NCBI RefSeq assembly: GCF_014694385.1
Contig: NZ_JAAOCA010000004.1
Coordinates: forward strand, 1 to 64,000
Direction: 5' to 3'
DNA length: 64,000 bases
Origin: Pseudomonas typographi
Lineage (GTDB): Bacteria > Pseudomonadota > Gammaproteobacteria > Pseudomonadales > Pseudomonadaceae
This document shows positions 1 to 10,110 of the stretch, one piece after another (within the stretch, counting starts at the first letter, position 1; each line of letters opens with the position of its first letter). The notes beneath the pieces were generated by a model. It had not been told where the DNA came from, made no database searches, and worked only from the letters and a program-made list of their open reading frames with translations. The position numbers and the translations under genes are program-made.

Positions 1-530
1 CCACCCGCCCGCCCGAGCGTGGCCTGTATGTGGAGCGCATGGAAAGTGCCTTGCTCGATGCGCTGGTGCGCCTGGTAGCGCTGGTAGAAACCCCACGTGA
101 CATTCCCATGCTGGCGCCATTGATTCGCCGCGAGATCCTCTACCGCCTGTTGCGTGGGCAACAAGGCCACCGCCTTTACGAAATCGCCCTGTGCAGCAGC
201 CAAACCCACCGCGTAAGCCAGGCCATCGACTGGCTCAATAGCCATTTCCAGCAACCGCTGCGCATCGAAGACCTCGCCCGCCGGGTCAACTTGAGCGTGT
301 CTACCCTGCATCACCGGTTCAAGGCGGTGACCTCCATGAGCCCGCTGCAATACCAGAAGCAACTGCGCCTGCAGGAAGCCCGCCGGCTGATGCTCAACGA
401 AGGCCTGGAAGCTGCCGCGGCAAGCTACCGCGTGGGCTACGAAAGCCCCTCCCAGTTCAGCCGCGAGTACAGCCGGCTGTACGGGGCCCCGCCATCGAGG
501 GACTTGGCGCGGTTAAGAGCCGGGCGCTGA
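1..530 (+). CDS. AraC-family transcriptional regulator, C-terminal part (5' end outside the window)
   Basis: The reading frame is open from base 3, so the start lies upstream of the window. The first ~65 visible residues look like the end of an AraC_N-type sensory domain, including LIRREILYRLLRG. They are followed by two helix-turn-helix motifs of the AraC/XylS DNA-binding domain: a first recognition region around IEDLARRVNLSVSTLHHRFK and a second with the family signature YRVGYESPSQFSREY. The stop is at 528-530. This is a one-component activator or repressor that binds DNA through the C-terminal domain. The ligand and target are unknown. The neighbouring exporter at 1152 is on the same strand about 620 bases on and is not obviously in the same operon. 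Confidence 0.9.
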   Translation, partial: TRPPERGLYVERMESALLDALVRLVALVETPRDIPMLAPLIRREILYRLLRGQQGHRLYEIALCSSQTHRVSQAIDWLNSHFQQPLRIEDLARRVNLSVSTLHHRFKAVTSMSPLQYQKQLRLQEARRLMLNEGLEAAAASYRVGYESPSQFSREYSRLYGAPPSRDLARLRAGR

Positions 531-600
531 CCTGCCGCCCTGCTGCCCGGGCCGCTGGGATGCTTCAGGCCGCCCTCGGCACCTGCCTCACCTGTTGATC

Positions 601-641
601 ACGGGTCGCTGCATCATAAGTTCGTGTAAGAATCGACCCGT
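601..641. repeat. Perfect 8-bp inverted repeat upstream of the small membrane peptide gene
   Basis: ACGGGTCG at 601-608 is matched by its exact reverse complement CGACCCGT at 634-641, with 25 bases between. It lies in the gap between the AraC-type gene and the 56-residue peptide gene. It could be a hairpin in a leader or a spaced operator. There is no T-run, so a terminator is less likely. No other structure is evident in 531-784. Confidence 0.35.
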
Positions 642-784
642 CAAACCCGTGCAGCCAACTATTGGGCACAAAACCCGCTGGCGTTTGCCTGTTCAATTCG
701 CTCGCAGCCCCACCGGGCGCAGGGCGCCATATCGACTATGCTCAATATCAAGACGAAGCTTTCCAGTAGTAGGAGGTAAACGTC

Positions 785-955
785 ATGGGCATAAAAACAA
801 AAAAATGCCTGATGGTCTGTTCGTTTTGCGCCCTCGCCGCGCTTTTCGCGATGGCAGTGGTGCGCGTGGAGTTGATGCGTGAGCAGCATGTGGGGCGTAG
901 CTGTGTTTATGCCCAATGCGTGCCACAATCCGCGTCATTCAGTGCCCTGCGATGA
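785..955 (+). CDS. Small single-span membrane peptide, 56 residues, function unknown
   Basis: An ATG at 785 is preceded by a near-perfect Shine-Dalgarno sequence, AGGAGGT at 771-777, with 7 bases of spacing. This is one of the strongest ribosome sites in the window. The frame reads MGIKTKKCLMVCSFCALAAL and ends at TGA 953-955. The layout is a positively charged N-terminus (three lysines), a hydrophobic stretch of roughly residues 8-26, and a short polar tail with two cysteines five apart (SCVYAQC). This fits a tiny inner-membrane protein or an uncleaved signal anchor. It is also compatible with a secreted peptide. I do not recognise the family. It stands alone, about 200 bases before the exporter gene, so co-transcription is possible but not shown. 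Confidence 0.55.
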   Translation: MGIKTKKCLMVCSFCALAALFAMAVVRVELMREQHVGRSCVYAQCVPQSASFSALR

Positions 956-1151
956 CGCCCGGATAGAACGCCAGCGGCACGTCTCAGAGGTTGGCTGCAT
1001 AATCCCGGCGGTGCATGTTGCCGCAGGGGAACGTTGCGCGGTAGCAAAATTGAGTGCCAAAGCGTGTGGGAACGCCGGGACATCGCATCAGGTGTCTCAT
1101 AAGTGGGCTATCAGATAAACTGGCGCAGCCTCCCACGCCAGGGTCTCCGTC

Positions 1152-2642
1152 GTGCCCCAACCGCAACCGCTGTCTGCTCCTGCGCTCAGGTCTATCCTGA
1201 CCGCCCTGATGCTGGCCATCTTTCTCGGTGCGCTGGACCAAACCATCGTCGCGGTGTCACTGCCAGCGATTTCTGCGCAATTCCAGGACTTGGCCCTGCT
1301 CGCCTGGGTAATTTCCGGCTACATGGTGGCCATGACAGTGGCGACCCCTGTGTACGGCAAGCTGGGGGATTTGTATGGGCGCCGGGCGATGATCCTGTTC
1401 GGGATGGGCCTGTTCACCCTGGCTTCACTGCTCTGCGGTTTTGCGCAAAGCATGGAGCAACTGGTGCTGGCGCGGGTACTGCAAGGCATGGGGGCCGGCG
1501 GCCTGGTGTCGGTCAGCCAGGCAATCATCGGTGATGTGGTGCCGCCGCGCGAGCGCGGCCGTTACCAGGGGTACTTCAGCAGTATGTACGCCGCAGCCAG
1601 TGTGGTTGGCCCGGTGCTGGGCGGCTACATGACCGAGTTTTTATCTTGGCGTTGGGTGTTCTGGGTCAACTTGCCCTTGGGTGTGCTCGGCTGGCTGTAC
1701 ATCCGTCGCACCCTGGCTGGCTTGCACACGCCACAGCGCCGCGCCGTGGTGGATTACCCGGGCGTGGGCATGTTGGTGGTCGGGTTGACCTCGCTGCTGA
1801 TGGCCATCACCCTCGTCGGCCAGGGCCAAGCGTGGAACAGCATCGCACTGTTGGCGCTCTGGGCTACGGCACTGGCCATGCTGGTGCTGTTCGCCTGGCA
1901 TGAGGCACGCTTTCGTGAGCCGCTGCTGCCGCTGCGCCTGTTCAACAATCGCTCGGCGGTCCTGTGCTGGTGCACCGTGTTCATTACCGCGTTCCAGGCC
2001 ATCTCCCTTACCGTGATGGTGCCGCTGCGCTACCAAACAGTGCTCGGCAGCGGTGCCGACAGCGCGGCGCTACACATGTTGCCTTTGGCGATGGGGTTGC
2101 CGTTGGGCGCTTTCTTTGGCGGCCGCCATACGGCCCGAAGTGGGCGCTTCAAACCGGTGATCCTGGCCGGTGCGGCGTTGATGCCGCTGGCCGTTGCGGG
2201 CCTGGCCGCCACCCCGCCGCAGGCCACCTGGCTCAGCGCGCTGTTCATGATCTTGACTGGGGCGGCCGCGGGGATGCAGTTTCCAACGTCGCTGGTGGGC
2301 GCGCAAAACGCAGCCCACCCTACCGACATGGGCGTATCTACCAGCACCACCAACCTGTTTCGCTCACTGGGGGGTGCCGTGGGTGTGGCATGTATGTCTG
2401 CCCTGCTGTTGGGCTTGCTACAGCTGGCGCATTTCGGCGCCAGCCAACCGCTGGCGCTCGGCGAAGGCGGTAACCCACTGCTGGATGCGCTGGGCGCCGC
2501 CGATGGCGATACACGCCAAGCCCTGCGCGAGCAATTGCAGGTGATTTTCCGCCACCTGTTCCTGGCCAGCGCGGCGGTTTCGCTACTCGGCCTCGCGGCC
2601 GCAGCGGCATTGCCGAACAACACGCTGCGCGGGCGCAGCTAG
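1152..2642 (+). CDS. EmrB/QacA-type MFS drug exporter (DHA2 family)
   Basis: A 496-residue hydrophobic protein with the length and pattern of a 14-helix drug:proton antiporter. The DHA2 start is clear (LGALDQTIVAVSLPAIS). Motif A in the loop after helix 2 reads GKLGDLYGRR, and the helix-5 antiporter motif C region contains VVGPVLGGYM. It probably exports amphipathic toxic compounds across the inner membrane. The chosen start is GTG 1152, which keeps the full N-terminus; its ribosome site is weak. No periplasmic EmrA-like partner is adjacent. From memory, an EmrB/QacA gene also sits beside ttgR in P. putida KT2440, so the synteny supports the call. The substrate is unknown. Confidence 0.85.
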   Translation: MPQPQPLSAPALRSILTALMLAIFLGALDQTIVAVSLPAISAQFQDLALLAWVISGYMVAMTVATPVYGKLGDLYGRRAMILFGMGLFTLASLLCGFAQSMEQLVLARVLQGMGAGGLVSVSQAIIGDVVPPRERGRYQGYFSSMYAAASVVGPVLGGYMTEFLSWRWVFWVNLPLGVLGWLYIRRTLAGLHTPQRRAVVDYPGVGMLVVGLTSLLMAITLVGQGQAWNSIALLALWATALAMLVLFAWHEARFREPLLPLRLFNNRSAVLCWCTVFITAFQAISLTVMVPLRYQTVLGSGADSAALHMLPLAMGLPLGAFFGGRHTARSGRFKPVILAGAALMPLAVAGLAATPPQATWLSALFMILTGAAAGMQFPTSLVGAQNAAHPTDMGVSTSTTNLFRSLGGAVGVACMSALLLGLLQLAHFGASQPLALGEGGNPLLDALGAADGDTRQALREQLQVIFRHLFLASAAVSLLGLAAAAALPNNTLRGRS

Positions 2643-2686
2643 GTAGTTATGCATTTAATAATGCAACAGCTCGAAAAATAGTGTAA

Positions 2687-3352
2687 TCAAGCAGTGCCAG
2701 AATCGGTAGGCCAGGCTGCGCTTTGGCGCAAGGCCGGGCTCATCCGCAGCATGTCGATGAGCGAGTTGACAATGCGCTCGGCGTTGTATTCCAGCGGTTG
2801 GCTCTCAGGTAGCAACAACCACTGGCCAATATGCCCATCGATGAACGCATGCATGCTCAATGCGGCATGGCGAGTATCGAGATCGGCCGGTAACTGGCCA
2901 CGATTGACAGCGTTGCGCAGTGACACCTCGAGGCGTTCGTTACACTCTGCGCTCACCTCCTGGCGCTGGCGACGAAGGTCGCACATCTCATCGGTGAATT
3001 CACATTTATGGAAGAGGATTTCGTTGATGCGTCGGGTTTTAGGGTCCAGCGCCAACCGCCGAAACAATTTGATAAGCAATTGTTTTACGCAGCCCAGTGG
3101 GTCAAGTTCATGCTCACTTTCAGAAGCACGGGCCAGTTCATCAAGGGGCTCGGTAAGGCTGTCGAGCATGGCCTGCACCAAGTCCGCCTTGTTACTGTAA
3201 TGCCAATAGATCGCACCCCGGGTCACCCCAGCCAACGCCGCGATATCGGCCAGAGTGGTACGGGCAATACCTCGCTCGTAGAATGCCTTTTCGGCAGCTT
3301 CGAGTATTTGACAACGTGTTTGCTGGGCTTCTTCTTTGGTACGGCGGACCAT
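2687..3352 (-). CDS. ttgR: TetR-family repressor of the TtgABC efflux pump
   Basis: A 221-residue TetR-type protein. The N-terminal HTH domain covers about residues 10-55 and includes the family signature [21 protein letters not shown]. The C-terminal ligand domain resembles the AcrR/TtgR type ([17 protein letters not shown]). It is divergent from ttgABC and shares the control region at 3353-3580, which contains the operator-like repeat. By family knowledge it represses the pump operon and its own gene until antibiotics, flavonoids or other hydrophobic ligands bind. The length is slightly above the ~210 residues usual for TtgR because of an extended tail ([11 protein letters not shown]). Identification is by sequence pattern plus synteny. 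Confidence 0.9.
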   Translation of the reverse strand: MVRRTKEEAQQTRCQILEAAEKAFYERGIARTTLADIAALAGVTRGAIYWHYSNKADLVQAMLDSLTEPLDELARASESEHELDPLGCVKQLLIKLFRRLALDPKTRRINEILFHKCEFTDEMCDLRRQRQEVSAECNERLEVSLRNAVNRGQLPADLDTRHAALSMHAFIDGHIGQWLLLPESQPLEYNAERIVNSLIDMLRMSPALRQSAAWPTDSGTA

Positions 3353-3460
3353 GGCGGTGCAACCTTTGGTGTTACCGGGAATGCCGGGGGCTTTGTTATA
3401 GGAGTGCCCAGCGCCTACGACGCCTGTTCTGAAAGGCCTGCGGCGTTAAGTCGCAGCTGT

Positions 3461-3489
3461 TTACAAACAGGCGTGAATGTAAGTATATT
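3461..3489 (+). promoter_or_regulatory. ttgA promoter overlapping a TtgR-type operator
   Basis: TTACAAACA (3461-3469) and TGAATGTAA (3474-3482) form an imperfect inverted repeat matching 7 of 9 positions. This resembles the published TtgR operator as I remember it. The same bases supply a -35-like TTACAA (3461-3466), 17 bases from a -10-like TATATT (3484-3489), directed at ttgA, which starts at 3581. A repressor bound here would cover both promoter elements. Confidence 0.75.
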
Positions 3490-3580
3490 CGATAGCAAGC
3501 TACTAATCCAGCAACAGCCTTTATCTGCCCTTTCCTAAACTCTTGAGCGTCTTGCGCGTCCCACGCCCCCGAGGATTTTC

Positions 3581-4729
3581 ATGCAATTCAAGCCAGCCGT
3601 TCCCGCTTTGGTGTCCGCCATCGCCCTGGCCACGCTGCTCAGTGGCTGTAACAAAGAGCAGGCAGCTTCCGCTGCGCCCCCTCCACCCCAGGTCGGTGTG
3701 GTGACCCTGCAGCCGAAGACCGTGAGCCTGTCCAATGATCTACCTGGGCGCACCAGCGCCTTCCGGGCTGCGGAGGTACGCCCACAGGTCGATGGGATCA
3801 TTCTCAAGCGCCTGTTCAAGGAAGGCGCCGACATCAAGGCCGGCCAGCAGCTTTACCAGATCGACCCTTCGACCTACGAAGCGAACCTGGCCAATGCCCA
3901 GGCCAGCGCCGAGCAATACCGGTCATTGGCCGGCCGCTATCGCCAACTGATCGACGAGCAGGCTGTGAGCCGGCAGGAATACGACACCGCCCGTGCCCAG
4001 CAGCAACAGGCCGAGGCGCAGGTGCAAACCGCGCAGATCAACCTGCGCTACACCAAGGTGTTGGCGCCTATCAGCGGCCGCATCGGGCGCTCGGCAGTGA
4101 CCGAAGGCGCGCTGGTGACCAACGGTCAAACCACCGCCTTGGCGACCATCCAGCAGCTCGACCCAATCTATGTCGACGTGACCCAGTCGTACTCCGACAT
4201 GCTCAAGCTGCGCCGCGCGCTGGACAACGGCCAACTGCAGAAGGCCGGCGAGAATGCCGCCAAGATCAACCTGACCCTGGAAGACGGCAGCAAATACCCG
4301 CTCGATGGCACGCTCGAATTCTCTGAAGTTTCGGTCGATGAAACCACCGGCTCGGTGACCCTGCGCGCGGTGTTCCCGAACCCGGACCACCTGTTGCTGC
4401 CGGGGATGTTCGTGCACGCCAAGCTACCGGCCGGTATTGCCCAGCAAGCTATCCTGGCGCCCCAGGTTGCCGTGGCCCGCGACCTCAAGGGCAACCCGAC
4501 CGTTATGGTGGTGACCGCCGACAACAAGGTCGAACAGCGCCCAATCAAGACGGCTCGCACCGTGGGTAACGAATGGCTGATCGAAGACGGCCTCAAAGCG
4601 GGTGACAAAGTCATCGTCGAAGGGCTGCAGTTCGTCAAGCCAGGCGCCACGGTGAACCCGCACGAAGCCCAAAGCAGCGCCCCGACCAATGCCCCCGCAG
4701 CGGCGAATGCCGGCGCGAAATCGGAGTAA
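3581..4729 (+). CDS. ttgA: RND efflux periplasmic adaptor lipoprotein
   Basis: A 382-residue membrane-fusion protein. It has a lipoprotein signal peptide with the lipobox LLSGC, placing the lipidated cysteine at residue 23. The mature part has the usual order: a lipoyl half-motif, a coiled-coil hairpin rich in Gln/Ala (about residues 100-150), a second lipoyl half (YTKVLAPISGRIGRSAVTEG), and beta-barrel and membrane-proximal domains. It bridges the inner-membrane pump TtgB and the outer-membrane channel TtgC. Only 3 bases separate its stop from ttgB. The ATG at 3581 is preceded by the weak ribosome site CGAGGA. It is equivalent to MexA/AcrA. Confidence 0.93.
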   Translation: MQFKPAVPALVSAIALATLLSGCNKEQAASAAPPPPQVGVVTLQPKTVSLSNDLPGRTSAFRAAEVRPQVDGIILKRLFKEGADIKAGQQLYQIDPSTYEANLANAQASAEQYRSLAGRYRQLIDEQAVSRQEYDTARAQQQQAEAQVQTAQINLRYTKVLAPISGRIGRSAVTEGALVTNGQTTALATIQQLDPIYVDVTQSYSDMLKLRRALDNGQLQKAGENAAKINLTLEDGSKYPLDGTLEFSEVSVDETTGSVTLRAVFPNPDHLLLPGMFVHAKLPAGIAQQAILAPQVAVARDLKGNPTVMVVTADNKVEQRPIKTARTVGNEWLIEDGLKAGDKVIVEGLQFVKPGATVNPHEAQSSAPTNAPAAANAGAKSE

Positions 4730-4732
4730 CCC

Positions 4733-7700
4733 ATGTCGAAGTTTTTCATCGATAGGCCCATCTTCGCTTGGGTGCTGGCCCTGGTGATCATGCTGGTAGG
4801 GACGCTGTCGATCCTCAACCTGCCGATCAACCAGTATCCGGCTATCGCGCCACCTGCGATCGCGATCCAGGTCACCTACCCAGGTGCGTCCGCACAAACC
4901 GTGCAGGACACCGTGGTGCAGGTGATCGAACAGCAAATGAACGGTATCGATAACCTGCGCTACATCTCGTCGGAGAGTAACGCCGACGGTAGCATGACGA
5001 TCACCGTGACCTTCAACCAAGGCACCAGCCCGGATATCGCCCAGGTGCAGGTGCAGAACAAGCTCAACCTCGCCACCCCCCTGCTGCCACAAGAAGTGCA
5101 GCAGCAAGGCTTGCGCGTGACCAAAGCGGTGAAGAACTTCCTGCTGGTGATTGGCCTGGTGTCCACCGATGGCAAGCTCGGCAAGGAAGACTTGGCCAAC
5201 TACATCGTATCGAACATGCAAGACCCGATCTCCCGTACCCCGGGTGTGGGTGACTTCCAGGTGTTCGGTGCGCAGTACGCCATGCGTATTTGGCTCGACC
5301 CGGCCAAGCTGAACAACTACCAACTGACCCCGGTAGATGTGAAAACAGCGATCTCCGACCAGAACGTGCAGATTTCCTCCGGCGCGCTCGGCGGCCTGCC
5401 GGCGGTCAAGGGCACCGTCTTCAATGCCACCATCATCGGCAAGACCCGCCTGCAGACTGCGGAGCAATTCGGCGACATTCTGCTTAAGGTCAACACCGAC
5501 GGTTCGCAGGTGCGCCTGCGTGACGTCGCCACCATCGGCCTGGGCGGCGAGAACTACAGCATCGACGCCCAGTTCAACGGCAAGCCCGCCTCGGGCATGG
5601 CGATCAAGCTGGCCACCGGCGCGAACGCGTTGGACACCGCCAAGGCGATCCGCGCCGAAGTCGAGTCGCTCAAGCCGTTCTTCCCGGAAGGGGTCGAGGC
5701 GGTGTACCCGTATGACACCACCCCGGTGGTGACCGAGTCTATTTCCGGCGTAGTGCACACGCTGATTGAAGCGATCGTGCTGGTGTTCCTGGTGATGCTG
5801 TTGTTCCTGCAGAACCTGCGGGCCACCATTATCACCACCATGACCGTACCGGTGGTGCTGCTGGGTACCTTCGGTATCCTCTCGGCCGCGGGTTTCACCA
5901 TCAACACCCTGACTATGTTCGGCATGATCCTGGCGATCGGCTTACTCGTGGACGATGCCATCGTGGTGGTGGAAAACGTCGAACGGGTAATGGGTGAAGA
6001 ACACCTTTCACCCAAAGAAGCCACGCGCAAATCAATGGGGCAGATCCAGGGCGCCCTGGTGGGTATTGCCCTGGTGCTGTCGGCGGTACTGCTGCCGATG
6101 GCATTTTTTGGCGGCTCCACCGGTGTGATCTATCGCCAGTTCTCCATCACCATTGTCTCGGCCATGGCCTTGTCGGTGTTCGTGGCCCTGGTGTTCACGC
6201 CGGCGTTGTGCGCCACCTTGCTCAAACCCATTGAGGCAGAAAAGCACGGCCAGCCCAAACGCGGTTTCTTCGGCTGGTTCAATCGCAGCTTCGACGCTTG
6301 CGTAAGGGCTTATGAACGCGGCGTGGGCCGTATCATCCGGCACCGGGTGCCCGCATTCGTGGTGTACCTGATCATCATCGCCGGCATGATGTGGCTGTTC
6401 ACGCGCATTCCGAGCTCGTTCCTGCCCGAAGAAGACCAGGGGGTTATCTTCACCCAGGTGCAAACCCCACCCAACAGCTCGGCCGAAACCACGCAGAACG
6501 TGCTTGACCGCATGCGCGTCTATTTGCTTGACGCCGACAAGGGTGAAGGCAAAGCGGTCAACTCTGTGTTCACCGTGAACGGCTTCAACTTCGCCGGCCG
6601 CGGGCAAAGTTCGGGCTTGGCGTTCGTGATGCTCAAACCGTGGGAAGATCGCGACTCCGACAATACCGTGTTCAACGTAGCCGCGCGTGCCCAGAAGCAT
6701 TTCTTCGGCCCCGACTACCGCGACGCCATGGTATATGCCGTGGTTCCACCGTCGGTATTGGAACTGGGTAACGCCACCGGTTTCGACTTCTACCTGCAGG
6801 ACCAGTCGGGCGTCGGCCATGAAAAGCTCATGGAAGCGCGTAATCAATTCCTCGGGATGGCGGCGCAAAGCAAATTGCTGGCCGGCGTACGCCCCAATGG
6901 GCTGACGGACGAGCCGCAGTATCACCTGACCATCGACGACGAGCGGGCCCGCGCCCTGGGCCTGTCGCTGTCCGACATCAACACCACCCTGTCGGTGGCG
7001 TTCGGCAGTAGCTACGTCAACGACTTCATCGACCGCGGCCGGGTGAAGAAGGTGTATGTGCAAGGCCAAGCCGAAGCCCGCATGCGCCCGGAAGACCTGG
7101 GCAAATGGTACGTGCGCAACAGTGACGGTAAAATGGTACCGTTCTCCGCGTTCGCCAGCGGTGAATGGGGCTATGGTTCGCCCAAGTTGTCGCGCTACAA
7201 CGGCGTGCCAGCAGAGGAGATCCTCGGCACCCCGGCCCCAGGCTACAGCTCTGGCCAGGCCATGGCCGAAGTCGAAAGGCTGGCCAAGGACCTGCCCCCA
7301 GGCGTGGGCGTGTCGTTCACCGGGCTGTCGTTCGAAGAGCGCCTTTCCGGCTCCCAGGCGCCGGCGCTGTATGCGCTATCGCTGCTGGTGGTGTTCCTTT
7401 GCCTGGCAGCACTGTACGAAAGTTGGTCGATCCCGATTGCGGTCATCCTCGTGGTGCCCTTGGGTGTGATCGGTGCCCTGATCGCTACCAGCTTGCGCGG
7501 CTTGTCCAACGACGTGTTCTTCCAGGTGGGCTTGTTGGTCACGGTGGGGCTGGCGGCGAAGAACGCCATCCTGATCGTGGAGTTCGCCAAGGAGTTGCAT
7601 GAGCAGGGCCAATCGCTGTTCGATGCGGCGGTGCAAGCCTGCCGCATGCGCCTGCGCCCAATCGTGATGACCTCGATGGCGTTCGTTCTGGGCGTGGTGC

Positions 7701-7894
7701 CGCTGGCCATTTCCACCGGCGCCGGCTCCGGCAGCCAGCACGCCATCGGTACCGGCGTGATTGGCGGTATGATCACGGCCACGATACTGGCGATCTTCTG
7801 GGTCCCGATGTTCTTCGTTAGCGTTTCGTCCCTGTTCAAAGGCAACCGTATGAAGCAGGACGAAGCCCCTTCTCGCGATGAGGCTGGCCAATGA
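4733..7894 (+). CDS. ttgB: RND multidrug efflux transporter (HAE1 family)
   Basis: A 1053-residue proton-driven inner-membrane pump, normal length for AcrB/MexB/TtgB. It begins with the family sequence [20 protein letters not shown]. The helix-4 proton-relay aspartates are visible in the segment [17 protein letters not shown], and a late [17 protein letters not shown] segment marks helices 10-11. Two large periplasmic loops for drug binding lie between helices 1-2 and 7-8. It takes antibiotics and solvents from the periplasm or membrane and passes them to TtgC through the TtgA bridge. It overlaps ttgC by 4 bases (ATGA at 7891-7894), implying translational coupling. Confidence 0.94.
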   Translation: MSKFFIDRPIFAWVLALVIMLVGTLSILNLPINQYPAIAPPAIAIQVTYPGASAQTVQDTVVQVIEQQMNGIDNLRYISSESNADGSMTITVTFNQGTSPDIAQVQVQNKLNLATPLLPQEVQQQGLRVTKAVKNFLLVIGLVSTDGKLGKEDLANYIVSNMQDPISRTPGVGDFQVFGAQYAMRIWLDPAKLNNYQLTPVDVKTAISDQNVQISSGALGGLPAVKGTVFNATIIGKTRLQTAEQFGDILLKVNTDGSQVRLRDVATIGLGGENYSIDAQFNGKPASGMAIKLATGANALDTAKAIRAEVESLKPFFPEGVEAVYPYDTTPVVTESISGVVHTLIEAIVLVFLVMLLFLQNLRATIITTMTVPVVLLGTFGILSAAGFTINTLTMFGMILAIGLLVDDAIVVVENVERVMGEEHLSPKEATRKSMGQIQGALVGIALVLSAVLLPMAFFGGSTGVIYRQFSITIVSAMALSVFVALVFTPALCATLLKPIEAEKHGQPKRGFFGWFNRSFDACVRAYERGVGRIIRHRVPAFVVYLIIIAGMMWLFTRIPSSFLPEEDQGVIFTQVQTPPNSSAETTQNVLDRMRVYLLDADKGEGKAVNSVFTVNGFNFAGRGQSSGLAFVMLKPWEDRDSDNTVFNVAARAQKHFFGPDYRDAMVYAVVPPSVLELGNATGFDFYLQDQSGVGHEKLMEARNQFLGMAAQSKLLAGVRPNGLTDEPQYHLTIDDERARALGLSLSDINTTLSVAFGSSYVNDFIDRGRVKKVYVQGQAEARMRPEDLGKWYVRNSDGKMVPFSAFASGEWGYGSPKLSRYNGVPAEEILGTPAPGYSSGQAMAEVERLAKDLPPGVGVSFTGLSFEERLSGSQAPALYALSLLVVFLCLAALYESWSIPIAVILVVPLGVIGALIATSLRGLSNDVFFQVGLLVTVGLAAKNAILIVEFAKELHEQGQSLFDAAVQACRMRLRPIVMTSMAFVLGVVPLAISTGAGSGSQHAIGTGVIGGMITATILAIFWVPMFFVSVSSLFKGNRMKQDEAPSRDEAGQ

Positions 7895-9342
7895 GCAAGT
7901 CCCTGATGTCCCTCGCGATCGCCGCAGCCGTGCTCAGCGGCTGCTCGCTGATCCCCGATTACACGCGGCCGGCTGCCCCAGTTGCCGCGCAATACCCGCA
8001 AGGGCCGGCCTATTCGGCGGCTCAGGCCGCCGACCAGGCCGCCGCCGAACAAGGCTGGCGCGAAGTCTTTCGCGACCCGGCCCTGCGCCAGTTGATCCAA
8101 ACAGCACTGACCAACAACCGCGACCTGAAAGTCGCGGCATTGAACGTCGAAGCCTACCGGGCGCAGTACCGCATCCAGCGTGCAGACCTGTTTCCAGCGG
8201 TGGACGCGAATGCCACTAGCACCCGCCAACGCACCCCAGCAGACCTTAGCTACTCTGGCAAGGCTGGCATTTCCAGCGAGTACGACGTGAACCTGGGTAT
8301 CAGCTCCTATGAGCTAGACCTGTTCGGGCGTATCCGCAGCCTGAGCCAAGAAGCCCTGGAAACCTACCTGGCCGGTGAAGAGGCGCGCCGTTCGACGCAG
8401 ATCAGCCTGGTGGCGAGCGTCGCCAACGCTTACCTCACCTGGCAGGCCGACCGCGAACTGCTCAAGCTCACCCAAGACACCCTGGGTACCTACGAAGAAA
8501 GCCTGCGCCTGACCACGCGCAGTAATGAAGTGGGCGTGTCCTCCGCGCTGGACCTAAGCCAAGCGCGCACTTCAGTGCAAAGTGCCCGCGCCAGCTTGGC
8601 CACCTACCAGCGCCAGGTGGCCCAGGACGAAAACGCCCTGGTACTGCTGCTCGGTAGTGGCCTGCCGGCGAACCTGCCGCAACCGCAGCCATTGGACTCG
8701 GACCTTATGACCGAAGTCCCCGCCGGATTGCCGTCAGACCTGCTCACCCGGCGCCCAGACATCATCCAGGCCGAACACACCCTGCAGGCCGCCAATGCCA
8801 ACATCGGCGCAGCCCGCGCGGCGTTCTTTCCGAGCATCAGTCTGACCGCCACTGCCGGCACCTCCAGTGCCGACCTCGACGGGCTGTTCAAGGGGGGTTC
8901 TGGTAGCTGGGTGTTCACCCCAACCATCAACTTGCCGATTTTCAACGCAGGCTCGCTCAAGGCCAGCCTTGATTACTCGAAAATCCAGAAAGACATCAGC
9001 GTGGCCAACTACGAGAAGTCGATCCAGACGGCCTTCCAAGAAGTGTCCGACGGCTTGACCGCACGCAGGACCTACACCGATCAACTGCAAGCCCAGGGTG
9101 ATTTGGTCAAGGCCAACCAGGATTACTACCGCCTGGCCGAACGCCGTTACCGCATCGGTGTAGACAGCAACCTGACCTTCCTCGACGCCCAGCGCTCGCT
9201 GTTCAGCGCCCAGCAAACGCTGATCAGCGACCGCTTGGCACAGTTGATGGCCGAAGTGAACTTGTACAAGGCCCTCGGCGGCGGCTGGTATGAGAATACC
9301 GCCCAGGCGCAGCCGGCGCAGGCTCAGCCCTCTAAAGGCTGA
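7891..9342 (+). CDS. ttgC: Outer-membrane efflux channel lipoprotein (NodT/OprM family)
   Basis: A 483-residue TolC-like protein. It has a lipoprotein signal peptide ending LSGC (cysteine at residue 18), followed by the typical OprM-like [18 protein letters not shown]. Two outer-membrane-factor repeats follow, one around residues 60-250 and one around 270-460, containing [14 protein letters not shown] and [21 protein letters not shown]. It forms the trimeric exit duct of the TtgABC pump. The start overlaps the ttgB stop. The C-terminus is rich in Gln/Ala/Pro, as in relatives. An inverted repeat follows about 12 bases after the stop. Confidence 0.93.
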   Translation: MSKSLMSLAIAAAVLSGCSLIPDYTRPAAPVAAQYPQGPAYSAAQAADQAAAEQGWREVFRDPALRQLIQTALTNNRDLKVAALNVEAYRAQYRIQRADLFPAVDANATSTRQRTPADLSYSGKAGISSEYDVNLGISSYELDLFGRIRSLSQEALETYLAGEEARRSTQISLVASVANAYLTWQADRELLKLTQDTLGTYEESLRLTTRSNEVGVSSALDLSQARTSVQSARASLATYQRQVAQDENALVLLLGSGLPANLPQPQPLDSDLMTEVPAGLPSDLLTRRPDIIQAEHTLQAANANIGAARAAFFPSISLTATAGTSSADLDGLFKGGSGSWVFTPTINLPIFNAGSLKASLDYSKIQKDISVANYEKSIQTAFQEVSDGLTARRTYTDQLQAQGDLVKANQDYYRLAERRYRIGVDSNLTFLDAQRSLFSAQQTLISDRLAQLMAEVNLYKALGGGWYENTAQAQPAQAQPSKG

Positions 9343-9354
9343 TCTGGCGCGTAA

Positions 9355-9383
9355 GCCAAACCCGGCCCGTTGCCGGGCTTGGC
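9355..9383 (+). terminator. Stem-loop after ttgC
   Basis: GCCAAACCCGGC (9355-9366) pairs with GCCGGGCTTGGC (9372-9383) with one mismatch and a 5-base loop. It lies 13 bases past the ttgC stop. It lacks a clear T-run, so it may be a weak or 3'-protective hairpin rather than a classical intrinsic terminator. Confidence 0.5.
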
Positions 9384-9545
9384 CTATGCGAGGCTTCCGG
9401 GTGATGCACCGCCTGGTGTGGTGCCTGAGCCTTGACTGTACAATTTGGCAATGCCTTTGCCTGTTGGAACCCTTTGGCGGCGCGGGGCCCTCCCGCGCTG
9501 TTCTAACCCCTCGGCACAACATCGCAAAGCGGCGGTTCGGGTTCG

Positions 9546-9932
9546 CTACAATTGGGCCTGAACCGCGGCCTTGTCGATCACCGACCACACCCGGGCGATT
9601 TTCCCTTCGCGGTATTCGTAGAACACGTTCTCGCTGAACGCCAGCGTTTTGCCGTGGGTTTGCAGGCCCAGAAACTCGCCTGTGGGCGAACAGCGAAAGG
9701 CCAACCGGCTCGCCACGTGGGGTGGGTCAACCAGCAGCAGTTGTATGTTGAAGGTAAGGTCCGGGATCACCTGGAAGTCGTTTTCGAGCATGGCCCGGTA
9801 ACCGGCCAGGCCCACTGGCTTATCGTTGTACTCGACCTCGTCGGCGACGAACTGGCCCAAGGCCCGCCAGTTTTGTGCATTCAGGCAGGCGATGTAGGCA
9901 CGGTAGTGGTGGGCAAGTTCGCGGGTGACCAT
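9546..9932 (-). CDS. SnoaL-like / NTF2-fold protein of unknown substrate
   Basis: A 128-residue protein with the size and pattern of the SnoaL-like ester-cyclase subgroup of the NTF2 fold. It has an N-terminal helix (LAHHYRAYIACLNAQNW), a motif VEYNDKPVGLAGYRAMLENDFQVIPDL, and alternating beta strands ending in KIARVWSVIDKAAVQAQL. Members are small cone-shaped enzymes or ligand binders. The residues here do not identify a reaction. The gene lies alone, convergent to ttgABC. In P. putida a porin and pca genes lie at this position, so this gene may be a replacement in the rearranged pca region. An ATG start at 9932 gives the whole fold. Confidence 0.75.
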   Translation of the reverse strand: MVTRELAHHYRAYIACLNAQNWRALGQFVADEVEYNDKPVGLAGYRAMLENDFQVIPDLTFNIQLLLVDPPHVASRLAFRCSPTGEFLGLQTHGKTLAFSENVFYEYREGKIARVWSVIDKAAVQAQL

Positions 9933-10081
9933 AGAGCTACCTGTGGGCGTAGGTGTCGTTTACTGTAGCGCAGTGCGCAACAACAAGCGGGGCGGCCGGG
10001 GCGGCAGGACCAGGGTGGCTTAGGCGAGGTGCGTGGCAGCACTGGCTCGCGGATGAGGCCGCCATTGGCCAGGGGGGATCA

Positions 10082-10103
10082 GGCGCGCGGCTTCGCGCGC
10101 GCC
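10082..10103 (-). terminator. GC-rich hairpin downstream of pcaT
   Basis: GGCGCGCG (10082-10089) and CGCGCGCC (10096-10103) form a perfect 8-bp stem with a 6-base loop, starting 7 bases beyond the pcaT stop on the minus strand. There is no T-run on either side, so terminator activity is uncertain. Confidence 0.4.
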
Positions 10104-10110
10104 GCGAGGG

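Noticed and set aside
595..882. A 95-residue open frame on the plus strand near the small membrane peptide
   Set aside because: It is in another frame from the 785-955 gene, lacks a ribosome site and has no recognisable composition or motif. The strong Shine-Dalgarno belongs to the 785 start.
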